The notes: generated by a model not told the origin, from the letters alone. Shown: positions 7,721-16,090, counted from the first letter of the stretch. The stretch is DNA of 25,554 bases from Actinomycetes bacterium (GCA_021808425.1 JAKBBS010000028.1:1-25554), one strand, 5' to 3'. Numbers and translations: made by a program.

Positions 7721-8633
7721 CCTGCCGACGCTCACCCGTCACGGACCGGTGCTCCATGCATCGTGGGAGGACCGGTCTGGGCACCTCAATGTCAATGGTC
7801 CGGCACTTGTCGCTGCACCTTCTTGGGTCCGTCGTCCGGTCGGGCGCTATTACCTCTACTTCGCTCAGCATCGCGGTTCGTCCATCTGGATGGCGTCGAG
7901 CGACCACATGATCGGCCCTTGGCGGATCTCTTCAAGCCCTGTGCTATCGCTTCAGCAAACTCACTACTCGGACCACATTGCGTCCCCAGACGTAGTAGTA
8001 GACGAGGTAACGCGGACGGTTCGGATGTACTTTCACGGCGGTTACGGAACTGCTCTTGAGGAGCAGTCAGAATCTGTCGCTATCAGCCACGACGGCTTGA
8101 CGTTCGAACTAGTGTCAAATGACATAGGTGCGCCCTACTGGCGAGTCTTCAGGTGTGGACAGGAGTGGATGGCGGTCGTTATGCCGGGCACCCTCATTCG
8201 ATCCGCGACCGGTCTTGACGGGTTTGAAGTCGGTCCGACGATACTGCCTGCACGAACCAGGCACTCAGCGGTTGCCCTCATCGAGGGAGGCGCATTGATC
8301 TTCTATTCCTTGATAGATGACTGCCCAGAAAAGATCTGGTGTGGATCGCTTTGTATGGATGGTCCCTGGGAAACATGGTCGCTCGTCCAGTCAGAACCGG
8401 TGTTAGAGCCGGAAGAGGAGTATGAGGGCGCACAGTTTCCGTCTAAACGTGCGCGAAGGGGACAAGCGTTGTATCCGGGTCGAGAAGTTCGGGACCCGGG
8501 TTGTTACGTCGCAGGTGACAGAGTGTGGTTGAGTTATGTTGGAGGTGGTGAGCGGTGTATTGCTATAGCCTCGATGGACTGGGTTTGTGAGTCGCCCTCA
8601 GTTTCTACTTCCGCTCCGATATATAAAGGATAG
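7683..8633 (+). CDS. Five-bladed beta-propeller protein, GH43-like fold
   Basis: This 316-residue protein has the repeated strand pattern of five-bladed beta-propellers of the arabinanase/GH43 type: GRYYLYFAQHRGSSIWMAS, HIASPDVVVDE...VRMYFHG, ISHDGLTFE, RHSAVALIEGGALIFYS and RDPGCYVAGDRVWLSYVGG. No signal peptide or membrane segment is seen, so it should act in the cytoplasm, perhaps on something the importer brings in. In the first blade, where GH43 enzymes have a catalytic Asp, the sequence reads LNVNGPALV, so activity is uncertain. It overlaps the ATPase gene and lies 8 bp before the aminotransferase gene, an unusual place for a sugar-active fold. The start is uncertain; GTG 7713 is an alternative. 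Confidence 0.7.
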   Translation: MKTPLGELRSVGSLPTLTRHGPVLHASWEDRSGHLNVNGPALVAAPSWVRRPVGRYYLYFAQHRGSSIWMASSDHMIGPWRISSSPVLSLQQTHYSDHIASPDVVVDEVTRTVRMYFHGGYGTALEEQSESVAISHDGLTFELVSNDIGAPYWRVFRCGQEWMAVVMPGTLIRSATGLDGFEVGPTILPARTRHSAVALIEGGALIFYSLIDDCPEKIWCGSLCMDGPWETWSLVQSEPVLEPEEEYEGAQFPSKRARRGQALYPGREVRDPGCYVAGDRVWLSYVGGGERCIAIASMDWVCESPSVSTSAPIYKG

Positions 8634-8641
8634 AGAGCTCT

Positions 8642-9529
8642 ATGGATAGTGGTGATGAAAAGGTGTTTGTCTCAGTTGGGGGGATTGTCTACCCACGAGA
8701 AGACGCGCAAGTGTCCGTGTTCGACGCAAGCTTTCAATCAGGTCACTCTGTGTGGGAAGGAATGAGGGTTTATAACGGAGTCGTGTTCCGCCTAGAGGAA
8801 CACCTGAAGCGGCTTCAGGAATCAGCTACAGCTGTCGCCATACCGGCACCCCACTTAGAAGATGTCCGGCGTCAGATATACGAAGTCCTTGCAGCGAATG
8901 CATTGACTGATGATTGCCATATTCGGATGATTCTCTCGCGAGGCGAACGATGGACATCTGGAATGGACCCTCGCAACGCGAAAGGCCCGTCGACTCTGGT
9001 GATTATTCCCGAGAAGAAGCCGGTGGCCGTGGAACCCGAGCCGCAGCGCTTAGTTACTGCATCTATCCGTCGGCCTGGTCCGGCTCTACAGGATCCTTCT
9101 ATCCACCATTCGAATCAGTTGAACAGCATACTGGCAAGACTTGAGGCTATTCGCCAAGGAGTGGATGCGGCGCTGATGCTCGATACGAGAGGGTTCATCG
9201 CTGAAGCGGATTCCGCAAATATCTTTTGTGTAATCGACGACGAGGTAGTAACCCCGGCAGTTGGCTACTTCCTTCGCGGTATCACCCGCAGGTGCATATT
9301 GAGCTTGGCCCGCGCTAAAGGACACTCTGTAGTCGAACGAAGCATTACTCTTGCAGAGGCTTACAGTGCAGACGAAGTGTTTATTACCGGGACAGTCTGC
9401 GAGATAGTCCCTGTCGCAGAAATCGACGGTCGACTAATCCTAGGTAATAGCGGCCAGAACGCTGTCTGGAGATCGCTGCTTACCGACTACCGCAACTTGG
9501 TGGCAAGTGAGTGCGCCGCTTCGAACTGA
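8642..9529 (+). CDS. Class IV aminotransferase homologue lacking the PLP-binding Lys
   Basis: This 295-residue protein belongs to PLP fold-type IV (branched-chain and D-amino-acid aminotransferases, aminodeoxychorismate lyase). Family motifs are present: VWEGMRVYNGVVFRLEEHL (38-54), MLDTRGFIAEADSANIF with the cofactor-contacting Glu (about 188), the phosphate-binding RGITRR (212-217) and ITGTVCEIVPV. However, the segment that normally reads K-S-L-N-Y-L-N is H155-H-S-N-Q-L-N here (codon CAC 9104-9106), and no Lys lies nearby. Without gaps, His 155 aligns with the catalytic Lys. It may therefore be a non-transaminating enzyme, a cofactor-independent one or a binding protein. ATG 8642 follows AAGGATAGAGAG; the reductase gene overlaps its end. 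Confidence 0.85.
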   Translation: MDSGDEKVFVSVGGIVYPREDAQVSVFDASFQSGHSVWEGMRVYNGVVFRLEEHLKRLQESATAVAIPAPHLEDVRRQIYEVLAANALTDDCHIRMILSRGERWTSGMDPRNAKGPSTLVIIPEKKPVAVEPEPQRLVTASIRRPGPALQDPSIHHSNQLNSILARLEAIRQGVDAALMLDTRGFIAEADSANIFCVIDDEVVTPAVGYFLRGITRRCILSLARAKGHSVVERSITLAEAYSADEVFITGTVCEIVPVAEIDGRLILGNSGQNAVWRSLLTDYRNLVASECAASN

Positions 9530-10517
9530 GCGTCAGGGAGTGACAATCCCCGGCGATGCCGACGAGCCGACGATGCACGGGGTTCCATGGATTACTGCCG
9601 ACGTGCTTCCGACGCTTCTTACGGTGACCTCGGCAGCGGACGTGTTGGTAGCAGCCCTTCGATCTGCTCCACCGCTCGATGAACAAATGTTGAGGAGCAG
9701 GCTCTCTTGGCCTTCCGGCGAGCTGATGGTGATGCCCGCTGTGCACGCCGGCTACTGCGGTGTGAAGTTAATAGCGTTGCCGACGGCTGCGAGTCCGAGC
9801 TATCAAGGTGTCCAAGGAGCGTATCTTCTCTTCGACGGAGCCTCTCTTCAGCTCAAAGCACTGATCGATGGTGCTGCACTCACCGCGCTTAGAACACCGG
9901 CGATGTCTCTCCTCGTGACGCAACGGCTTGCCGCCCCGGACAGCGGCCGGCTCGCCGTATTCGGGACGGGGCCACAGGCATGGGGACATGTCCTCGCGAT
10001 GCGGTCGCACTATGCGCTTGACTCTGTGCGGATAGTGGGCCGTGACGAGACGAAGGTGAACCGGTTCGTCACACGGTGCCGCGCCTTAGGTATACCGGCG
10101 ACCGCATCTACAGCCGAGCAGGCAGTCCCCCGATCCGACATCATCTGCACGTGTAGCAGTTCTAACGCTCCTCTCTTCGACGGTCGATGGTTGCTCCCAC
10201 ACGCCCACGTCAATGCGGTCGGTTCTCACACGGCGACGTCACGGGAACTCGACGATAGAGCGATCGCGGCCTCCCAGGTAGTCGTCGAGTCGCGTCAAGT
10301 CGCGCTATCCGAGGCGGGCGAACTGATCATCCCGATCCAGACTGGGATCGTAAATGAGGCTGTCATTCGAGCCGATCTGCAGGAGTTGCTAAGCGGAGCT
10401 GAGGTCGTCGAGCCCGCAGAGTTAACGGTATTCAAGTCGGTCGGATTCGGGTTAGCCGACCTCATAGTCGCCGTAGAGGTCTACGAGAGGTACCACGCCG
10501 TCTCGGCCAACGGCTAA
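9507..10517 (+). CDS. Ornithine cyclodeaminase/mu-crystallin family reductase
   Basis: This protein of up to 336 residues has the ornithine cyclodeaminase/mu-crystallin fold. Residues CGVKLIAL (Lys 87) and TALRTPAMS (Arg 129) form the substrate-carboxylate site. VFGTGPQAWGH (151-161) is the Rossmann NAD(P) loop. VNAVGSHTATSRELDD (235-250) and TVFKSVGFGLADL complete the family pattern. True ornithine cyclodeaminases have Asp after the GS/GA of the VGSH motif; here it is His 241. That fits better with ketimine, pyrroline-carboxylate or alanine-type reductases. If it makes L-proline from a pyrroline, the product would feed the convergent PutA. The frame is open from GTG 9507, overlapping the previous gene by 23 bp; GTG 9540 and ATG 9573 are alternatives. 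It ends with TAA. Confidence 0.83.
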   Translation: MSAPLRTERQGVTIPGDADEPTMHGVPWITADVLPTLLTVTSAADVLVAALRSAPPLDEQMLRSRLSWPSGELMVMPAVHAGYCGVKLIALPTAASPSYQGVQGAYLLFDGASLQLKALIDGAALTALRTPAMSLLVTQRLAAPDSGRLAVFGTGPQAWGHVLAMRSHYALDSVRIVGRDETKVNRFVTRCRALGIPATASTAEQAVPRSDIICTCSSSNAPLFDGRWLLPHAHVNAVGSHTATSRELDDRAIAASQVVVESRQVALSEAGELIIPIQTGIVNEAVIRADLQELLSGAEVVEPAELTVFKSVGFGLADLIVAVEVYERYHAVSANG

Positions 10518-10579
10518 CCGGTCACAGAGAGGCAAGGCGGCTATACTTCGTGACAATCGACGCCCAAGCTCTTCAGGGA

Positions 10580-10600
10580 GCGAACCGCTGCCTGGTTCGC
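10580..10600. terminator. Hairpin between convergent genes, possible terminator
   Basis: GCGAACC (10580-10586) pairs with GGTTCGC (10594-10600) over seven bases around a 7-nt loop. It lies between the ends of the reductase gene (plus) and putA (minus), where a bidirectional terminator is expected. No clear U-tract follows on either strand, so efficiency is uncertain. Confidence 0.4.
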
Positions 10601-10651
10601 CCAGTATCCAGTGCCACTGTCGCTGAGCTTCTAGCAAGTCGAAAGAAGCGG

Positions 10652-13600
10652 TCAGTCGAGCAGGCCGACGTGTCGGCCGGTGAGGTCGCCGTGTCGGTGC
10701 CGAGTTTCACTTAGCGATTGCTCGTGTAACCATCGCAGCGCCTCCAAGGTGGGATGCGCAACAACGGGAGTGTCGTCGATCCATAGTCCGGCGTCGTGGG
10801 CGGCAACCCGTAGTTTGTCTGAGGCCGAGCCGAGGAGGCGCAGCTTGTCGAGGTTTGCAAGGCTTGCCAGCCGGTCGGCGAGAACGTCGTCGTCTTCTAC
10901 CACTGTTTTCAAAGTCGCTCGCAGTGTTGGCGAGGACACGGCTACGTCCACGCCGACAGCTTGCGCGGCGGCCAGTGCGAGGCGGAGGTCGTAGTCACTC
11001 GTGTCGCTACCTGCGCGTACCAGTACCCTCGTAAGGGGCACATAGCGCAGAACATTCGCTTCCGCCACTAGGGCGCTCGGATCCGTGGGCGACAATTCCG
11101 CCCCGAGAACAGCCTTCACTCGATCCGAGAATGTGGCCGCTTCCGGTCGGAGCTCGGATTCCCACCTGCCGAGCGACGTCACGTAGTTAGGGCCGCCCGC
11201 CTTGGCGCCGGGCCCGACGGCTGAGCGCTTCCAGCCGCCAAACGGTTGCCGGCGTACGACGGCCCCGGTGATGTGACGGTTGACGTAAAGGTTTCCTGCC
11301 TGTACTCGGTCGCGCCATGTGGAGATTTCTTCAGGGTCGAGCGAGTGAATTCCGGCGGTGAGCCCATACGCCGGCGCGTTCTGCCAGCTGATGGCCTGCC
11401 CGAGGTCTTTCGCGCGCATCAAACCGAGGACCGGGCCGAAGCACTCGACGAGATGGAAGTCCGATCCTGGTCGCACCCCTAGCTTGACTGCAGGGGTGAA
11501 CAGCTGTGGATTTCCTTGCACGGCTTCAGGTTTAACGAGCCATGTTTCTCCCGCTCCAAGGCCGGTCAGGGCTTCCAACAGAGGCCCTTCAGGTGGTCGG
11601 ATCAGCGGTCCGATGGTAGTTGCAGGATCCCAGGCGGGTCCCGGTCGTAGAGTGCGCACGGCGTCGGCCAGCTGACGCCGGAACCGTTTATCGTCGTAGA
11701 CGGACGCTTCGACGATGGCCAAGCTTGCGGCCGAACACTTCTGCCCGGCGTGACCGAAAGCGGAGCGGACCAGGTCGGCTATTGCGCCGTCGAGATCGGC
11801 GGCGGCGGTGACGACAATCGCGTTCTTCCCGCTTGTCTCGGCGTGCAAGGACAGATCAGGCCGCCACCCGATGAACATCCTGGCGGTATCCCACGATCCG
11901 GTGAGGATAACGGCGTGAACGTCGGGGTGACAGATCAGTCGGCGTCCGGCGTCGTCGTCGGCGCACGGAACGAATTGCAGAAGGTCTCGGGGGACGCCCG
12001 CTTCCCAGCACGCCTCCGCTAAGGCCCAAGCCGTCGCTACGGTCTCGGGGGCGGGTTTGAGTAGCACAGCACTCCCGGCGGCTAAGGAGGCGGTCACACC
12101 TCCGGCGGGGATGGCGAGCGGGAAGTTCCAAGGTGGGACGACGGCGACCGTACCGTAGGGCTGGAAGCTGGCACCGGCGTCCTCCAAGGAGCGGAGGTCA
12201 GAAATCCGCTGGGCGTAATATCGGGCGAAGTCGACGCCTTCAGACACTTCGGGGTCCGCCTCGCTCAGTGTCTTGCCGCCATCGCGGGCCATGATCCCGA
12301 TAAGACGTCCCCGCCGGGCCTCCAGTTCCCCGGACACCGCCAGGAGGACATCTCGGCGCTTACGCGGATCCTCGGCGCGCCAGCGCTTCCCGGCGAGCAG
12401 GGCAGCGCTTACAGCCTCGTCAACCAGCTCGGCAGTCGCCTGGACCCAACGGTACGCCGGTTCGTGCGGTCGGGATGGGTCGTAGCCGTCTGCGAGACGA
12501 ACCCCGGGACTGTCAGCGTCGACGGTGCGCCCGGCGATCACAGCCGGCACGACCTCCACGCCTTGGTCTGCGAGGGGGACAAGGTGGCGGGCGATCCATG
12601 CTCGGTTGGCGCTCAAAGAGAAGTCCGTGTCGGTGGTGTTCGCGAATCCGCCGGTCGGACTGACAGGACCGTGGCGCTCATCTGCGCCTCGGTCCTGATC
12701 CCAGCGCGTGGGGGTAGTGGGTTCGTGGCGGGCTGTCACTGCCCGGGCGAACCGCTGCCGCTCCGTCTCCCACTCCTGGCTGCCAGGCCGCAGCGAGAAC
12801 TGGTTTCGTAAGAAGTTATCCGGGCCGGTGTTCTCGTCGAAGCGGCGCACCAGGTAAGCGATGACCGACTCATGGTCAGCTTTGTAAGCGATTGGAGCGT
12901 ACACCAAGAGCCCTCCAGCGGCTTCGCGCACCGCGTCGGCGAAAGATGGCGCCATCCCCTCGAGCATCTCCATCTCGACCATCTCAGGAACGCCCCGGGC
13001 GTCGGCCAAAGTGAGCGCCCAGGCGATCTCAAATAGGTTGTGAGTAGCGACTCCTACACGAAGAAAAGATGCGCTATCGCGGCTGATTGCCCTGTCCAAG
13101 AGACGCTTGTAGCTGGCGTCAACCTCAACTTTGGAGGTAAACGGCGCCGGCTCCCACCCGGCTAGCTCGGCGGTGACCTTCTCCATTGCCATGTTGGCAC
13201 CCTTGACCAGCCTGACCTTTACCCGACCGCCGCCCCGGCGATGCCGCTGCTCGGCCCAGGCGATCAGCTCGTCGAGGGCTCCAGCCGAGTCGGGCAGGTA
13301 CGCTTGTAGCACTATCCCGGCGTCAAGGCCCGCGTACGGCGGTTCGTCGAGAACACCGCAGAACGCTGCGACGGTCAGGCGCAGATCGCGGTACTCCTCC
13401 ATGTCAAGGTTGACGAACTTCGCCGGGCGATAACTTCGGGCGACGTCATACAGGCGGCGCAGCGAGGCAGAGATCCGCTTCACCTCGGCGTCGAAGGCGG
13501 CCGGGTTGATCTGGGCGCAGACAGAACTGATTTTCACCGATACGTAGTCGACGTCGGGCCGGGCAAGTAGCTGTTCGACGGCCAGCAGCCGGCGGCCCGC

Positions 13601-14110
13601 CTCTTCGTCGCCCAGCACCGCCTCGCCGAGCAAGTTGAGATTCACCCGAGTACCCTGGCGGCGACGGGCGGAGATGTACCGTCCTAGCGGACGGTCCTCG
13701 GCCGCCCGCACGAACGGCGATAGCTCCGCCCGGACCCTGGCTTTGACCAAAGGCATGACGACCGCAGGCAGACGGTCGGCGGCGACCAACCCGACGGATA
13801 AAGCGAGGCGATCGATGCGCCCAAGGAATGCCGGCTGGGATAGGGCGGCGCCCAGCGACCGCAAATGGCGGGCCGCCCGTCGACGGTCACGGATGCGCAA
13901 TGTCTCATCGGTAAGAGCAAGCACGAACGATACGCCCTCCGGATCGTCCAATAGACGGGCGATGCGCCGCCCCTGACGGCCTTGTCGTCCGCGAAGGTCG
14001 CTGTTTGCCTCAGCGAGAAGGCGGCCAGCGAGAGCATCGGCCCGGGCCACCAACTCTGCGTCCTCGAACTCGATCTCAGTGAGCGGTTGGTCCATGACAA
14101 AGATCTTCAC
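10652..14110 (-). CDS. putA: Bifunctional proline dehydrogenase / glutamate-semialdehyde dehydrogenase
   Basis: This 1152-residue cytoplasmic enzyme oxidises L-proline to pyrroline-5-carboxylate (FAD) and then to L-glutamate (NAD+), channelling the intermediate. The proline dehydrogenase barrel spans roughly residues 100-440, with NLDMEEYRDL, RVKVRLVKGANMAMEKV, YAPIAYKADHE and the substrate-Arg region RRFDENTGPDNFLRNQF. The aldehyde dehydrogenase domain spans about 520-1000, with VVPPWNFPLAIP, HAETSGKNAIV (Glu) and GHAGQKCSAAS (catalytic Cys). A domain of about 130 residues follows. There is no N-terminal ribbon-helix-helix domain, so it is not an autorepressor of the E. coli PutA type; the divergent PAS-AraC gene is the likely regulator. 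The start is GTG 14110, or ATG 14095. The frame is intact. Confidence 0.93.
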   Translation of the reverse strand: MKIFVMDQPLTEIEFEDAELVARADALAGRLLAEANSDLRGRQGRQGRRIARLLDDPEGVSFVLALTDETLRIRDRRRAARHLRSLGAALSQPAFLGRIDRLALSVGLVAADRLPAVVMPLVKARVRAELSPFVRAAEDRPLGRYISARRRQGTRVNLNLLGEAVLGDEEAGRRLLAVEQLLARPDVDYVSVKISSVCAQINPAAFDAEVKRISASLRRLYDVARSYRPAKFVNLDMEEYRDLRLTVAAFCGVLDEPPYAGLDAGIVLQAYLPDSAGALDELIAWAEQRHRRGGGRVKVRLVKGANMAMEKVTAELAGWEPAPFTSKVEVDASYKRLLDRAISRDSASFLRVGVATHNLFEIAWALTLADARGVPEMVEMEMLEGMAPSFADAVREAAGGLLVYAPIAYKADHESVIAYLVRRFDENTGPDNFLRNQFSLRPGSQEWETERQRFARAVTARHEPTTPTRWDQDRGADERHGPVSPTGGFANTTDTDFSLSANRAWIARHLVPLADQGVEVVPAVIAGRTVDADSPGVRLADGYDPSRPHEPAYRWVQATAELVDEAVSAALLAGKRWRAEDPRKRRDVLLAVSGELEARRGRLIGIMARDGGKTLSEADPEVSEGVDFARYYAQRISDLRSLEDAGASFQPYGTVAVVPPWNFPLAIPAGGVTASLAAGSAVLLKPAPETVATAWALAEACWEAGVPRDLLQFVPCADDDAGRRLICHPDVHAVILTGSWDTARMFIGWRPDLSLHAETSGKNAIVVTAAADLDGAIADLVRSAFGHAGQKCSAASLAIVEASVYDDKRFRRQLADAVRTLRPGPAWDPATTIGPLIRPPEGPLLEALTGLGAGETWLVKPEAVQGNPQLFTPAVKLGVRPGSDFHLVECFGPVLGLMRAKDLGQAISWQNAPAYGLTAGIHSLDPEEISTWRDRVQAGNLYVNRHITGAVVRRQPFGGWKRSAVGPGAKAGGPNYVTSLGRWESELRPEAATFSDRVKAVLGAELSPTDPSALVAEANVLRYVPLTRVLVRAGSDTSDYDLRLALAAAQAVGVDVAVSSPTLRATLKTVVEDDDVLADRLASLANLDKLRLLGSASDKLRVAAHDAGLWIDDTPVVAHPTLEALRWLHEQSLSETRHRHGDLTGRHVGLLD

Positions 14111-14142
14111 GCCACTTCGGTCCGCTGTCTTGAGCCCACCGG

Positions 14143-14148
14143 TATGCT
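14143..14148 (+). promoter_or_regulatory. -10-like hexamer of the PAS-AraC gene
   Basis: TATGCT lies 6 nt before GTG 14155. This fits a leaderless transcript starting at or next to that codon and helps choose among the in-frame starts. No good -35 is seen. Confidence 0.35.
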
Positions 14149-14154
14149 TTGGTG

Positions 14155-14916
14155 GTGCTTCGCTTCAAACCGGTTAATCCGGAGAGCCAGAAGCATCCAA
14201 CGACGCCGAACCTGGCCCCCGGAACACTCGCCATGGCCTCGGTATTCGACGGGCTGCCGCGGGTCATGTTCTCGCTCAAGAGCGTCGACGGGCGGTATCT
14301 TGTCGTGAACCAGGCTTTCGCAGACCGCGCGTCCCGCAAGACGACCGCAGCAGTTGTAGGCCGCACGGCCGTCGACCTGTTCGCTCCCGAACTCGCCAAA
14401 TCCTACGCTGCACAAGACGCCGCTTTGGTCGCTGGGGGGCGGCCGGTCCGTCGCCAACTCGAGCTGATCACCCGGCCCGACGGCACCCTCGGCTGGTATG
14501 TCACCAACAAGACGCTGCTTAACGACGCCGACGGAAACCCGCTCGCCATAGCAGCAGTATCGGTAGATGCCGAACTTCCCGCCGAACGCCCAGGAGTTCA
14601 CGGTATCGAAGCGGCACTGGCACTGGCACGCACCAGCTACTCTAGCTCCCTTACCGCGTCTGACTTGGCATCCGCGGCGGGCATGCAAACAGCCCAACTG
14701 GAGCGAAGGATGCGCCGCCTGCTTGGTCTATCCCCCCGCCAACTAATTGTTCGGGTTCGCGTAGAAGAAGCCGTACACCGCATCGTGCGCTCCACCCGCC
14801 CGCTGGCCGAGATCGCCGCCGACTGCGGATTCTCCGACCACGCCGCCATGACCCGGCAAGTCAAAGAGCTCGTCGGGGTACCCCCCAGCGCGCTCAGGGC
14901 AACGACAGGAACCTGA
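14155..14916 (+). CDS. PAS-domain AraC-family transcription regulator
   Basis: This regulator of about 253 residues has an N-terminal PAS fold (roughly residues 25-135: VFDGLPRVMFSLKSVDGRYL, ELITRPDGTLGWYVTNKTLL) and a C-terminal AraC DNA-binding domain (roughly 155-250) with both helix-turn-helix units (LTASDLASAAGMQTAQLERR; RPLAEIAADCGFSDHAAMTR). The PAS part probably senses a small ligand or redox state. It is divergent from putA across a gap of only about 45 bp, so it probably controls putA. In-frame starts exist at TTG 14149, GTG 14152, GTG 14155 and ATG 14233. GTG 14155 is chosen because TATGCT lies 6 nt before it; ATG 14233 would still retain the whole PAS domain. Confidence 0.88.
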   Translation: MLRFKPVNPESQKHPTTPNLAPGTLAMASVFDGLPRVMFSLKSVDGRYLVVNQAFADRASRKTTAAVVGRTAVDLFAPELAKSYAAQDAALVAGGRPVRRQLELITRPDGTLGWYVTNKTLLNDADGNPLAIAAVSVDAELPAERPGVHGIEAALALARTSYSSSLTASDLASAAGMQTAQLERRMRRLLGLSPRQLIVRVRVEEAVHRIVRSTRPLAEIAADCGFSDHAAMTRQVKELVGVPPSALRATTGT

Positions 14917-15319
14917 CCACACTGACGCCAGTCGGCGGCGGCTTACCCAGGCTCCTGCCGAGCATCGTGATTACGCATCTGCACCAGATGGTCTACCAAT
15001 GACGTACCGCTCATAATCGACGCAACCGTTCCTTTGGTGGCGCCTTCACCACTTCTTCTACGGCGCTAGGCGCACGCCACTTTGCGTACGTTGGCGCCCC
15101 CGTTCCATCCATATAAACGAGCGAATCCAGGTCATCGAACCCATCGAAGGTTTACGGAGCCCAATAGGAGCCTTGGTACGACAGGATCCATACGATGTCC
15201 AAGTCGAGCAGAAACGTCGAAGTCTCCGGAAGGGCGTTGCATACCAGGCCCGACCCTTGGGCCAACTCCTGAACACCCTCTGACCTGGGTTACTCAGCGA
15301 GTCGACCCAGATCTTCCTG
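14917..15319. other. Region without a recognisable gene
   Basis: Frames overlap on both strands with no family resemblance. A frame near 15170-15260 has short protein-like stretches broken by stops. This may be decayed DNA leading into the following hypothetical ORF. Confidence 0.4.
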
Positions 15320-15706
15320 ATGCCAAGCGTCTACGTGGTAGATATCGACGTCCTGGGCCAAGCTCGCCTACTGAAGGCCGGGTCCGCTCTCCTCGTACCC
15401 TCAGACGAATTTACGATTCACGATCTCACCGAAGGTGAATTCACCGTACTATTCTTCGATCCAAACATAGACGCCGGCGCGAACGATCGCGATCTGCTCA
15501 GGCTAGGTGCTGGCGTAGGCGGGGCTGAAGTTCTGGCCCCGGGCGACGCCTTCAATCTCCGTCCTGCGAGGTGCGCGCCTGACTACTTCCGCTTTGAAGA
15601 ACTTCCTTACTACTCGCCGGAAACTATCGACCGTCTTATGACCGTCGTCTGGAGCAGCCAAGGGCGAGTACATCTACTCGATTATCAATGTGGTAGGAAT
15701 GATTAG
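15320..15706 (+). CDS. Hypothetical protein, possibly a gene remnant
   Basis: This is a 128-residue frame from ATG 15320 to TAG. Its composition is balanced and protein-like (VYVVDIDVLGQARLLKAGSA, FTVLFFDPNIDAG, YFRFEELPYYSPETIDRLM), unlike the Arg-rich chance frames around it. No family is recognised, and there is no signal peptide, membrane segment or ribosome site. The frame just upstream is closed by stops. It may be the C-terminal part of a longer decayed gene. Confidence 0.4.
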   Translation: MPSVYVVDIDVLGQARLLKAGSALLVPSDEFTIHDLTEGEFTVLFFDPNIDAGANDRDLLRLGAGVGGAEVLAPGDAFNLRPARCAPDYFRFEELPYYSPETIDRLMTVVWSSQGRVHLLDYQCGRND

Positions 15707-15874
15707 GGGCAATACGTCGAGCGACCGACGAGTAGACGAGGTCCTTTTGTCGCAGCGCAGTGCGCGCTCTGGCCCAAAGAGCACCGGGGTCCGACGGCGC
15801 GCCTCGGCCTGGATGGCGGTATCCTCCAAGCCTGGCCGCAGCAAGTGGGCTGCGTTTCATTCTCGTCTCCATAA

Positions 15875-16090
15875 AGAATCGGATTACATTGCTCATCCGT
15901 CGGCAATCAGACGAGAGCTGTATCGACTCAGTCGCCGTCGACCACCTCGTTCCTGATTGGGGGGTGGGCAGGAGCCGACCAGCTTCGCAATTTCTACAGC
16001 ACCACCGATGTGGAGGCTGTTGATCACTTCCCGGATTCGGCCGACTATTACGCGTTCCGCAACCAGTTTGGACCACCGCCCAGCAACTGA
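15875..16090 (+). pseudogene. Unidentified C-terminal gene fragment
   Basis: A frame closed upstream by TAA 15872-15874 and ending at TGA 16088-16090 carries a protein-like segment, ADQLRNFYSTTDVEAVDHF followed by DYYAFRNQFGPPPSN. The acidic/aromatic composition differs from neighbouring chance frames. No start codon or family can be given, so it is best seen as the tail of a lost gene. Confidence 0.3.

Noticed and set aside
11246..13976. Several plus-strand frames of 60-115 codons
   Set aside because: They are antisense shadows within the intact putA gene.
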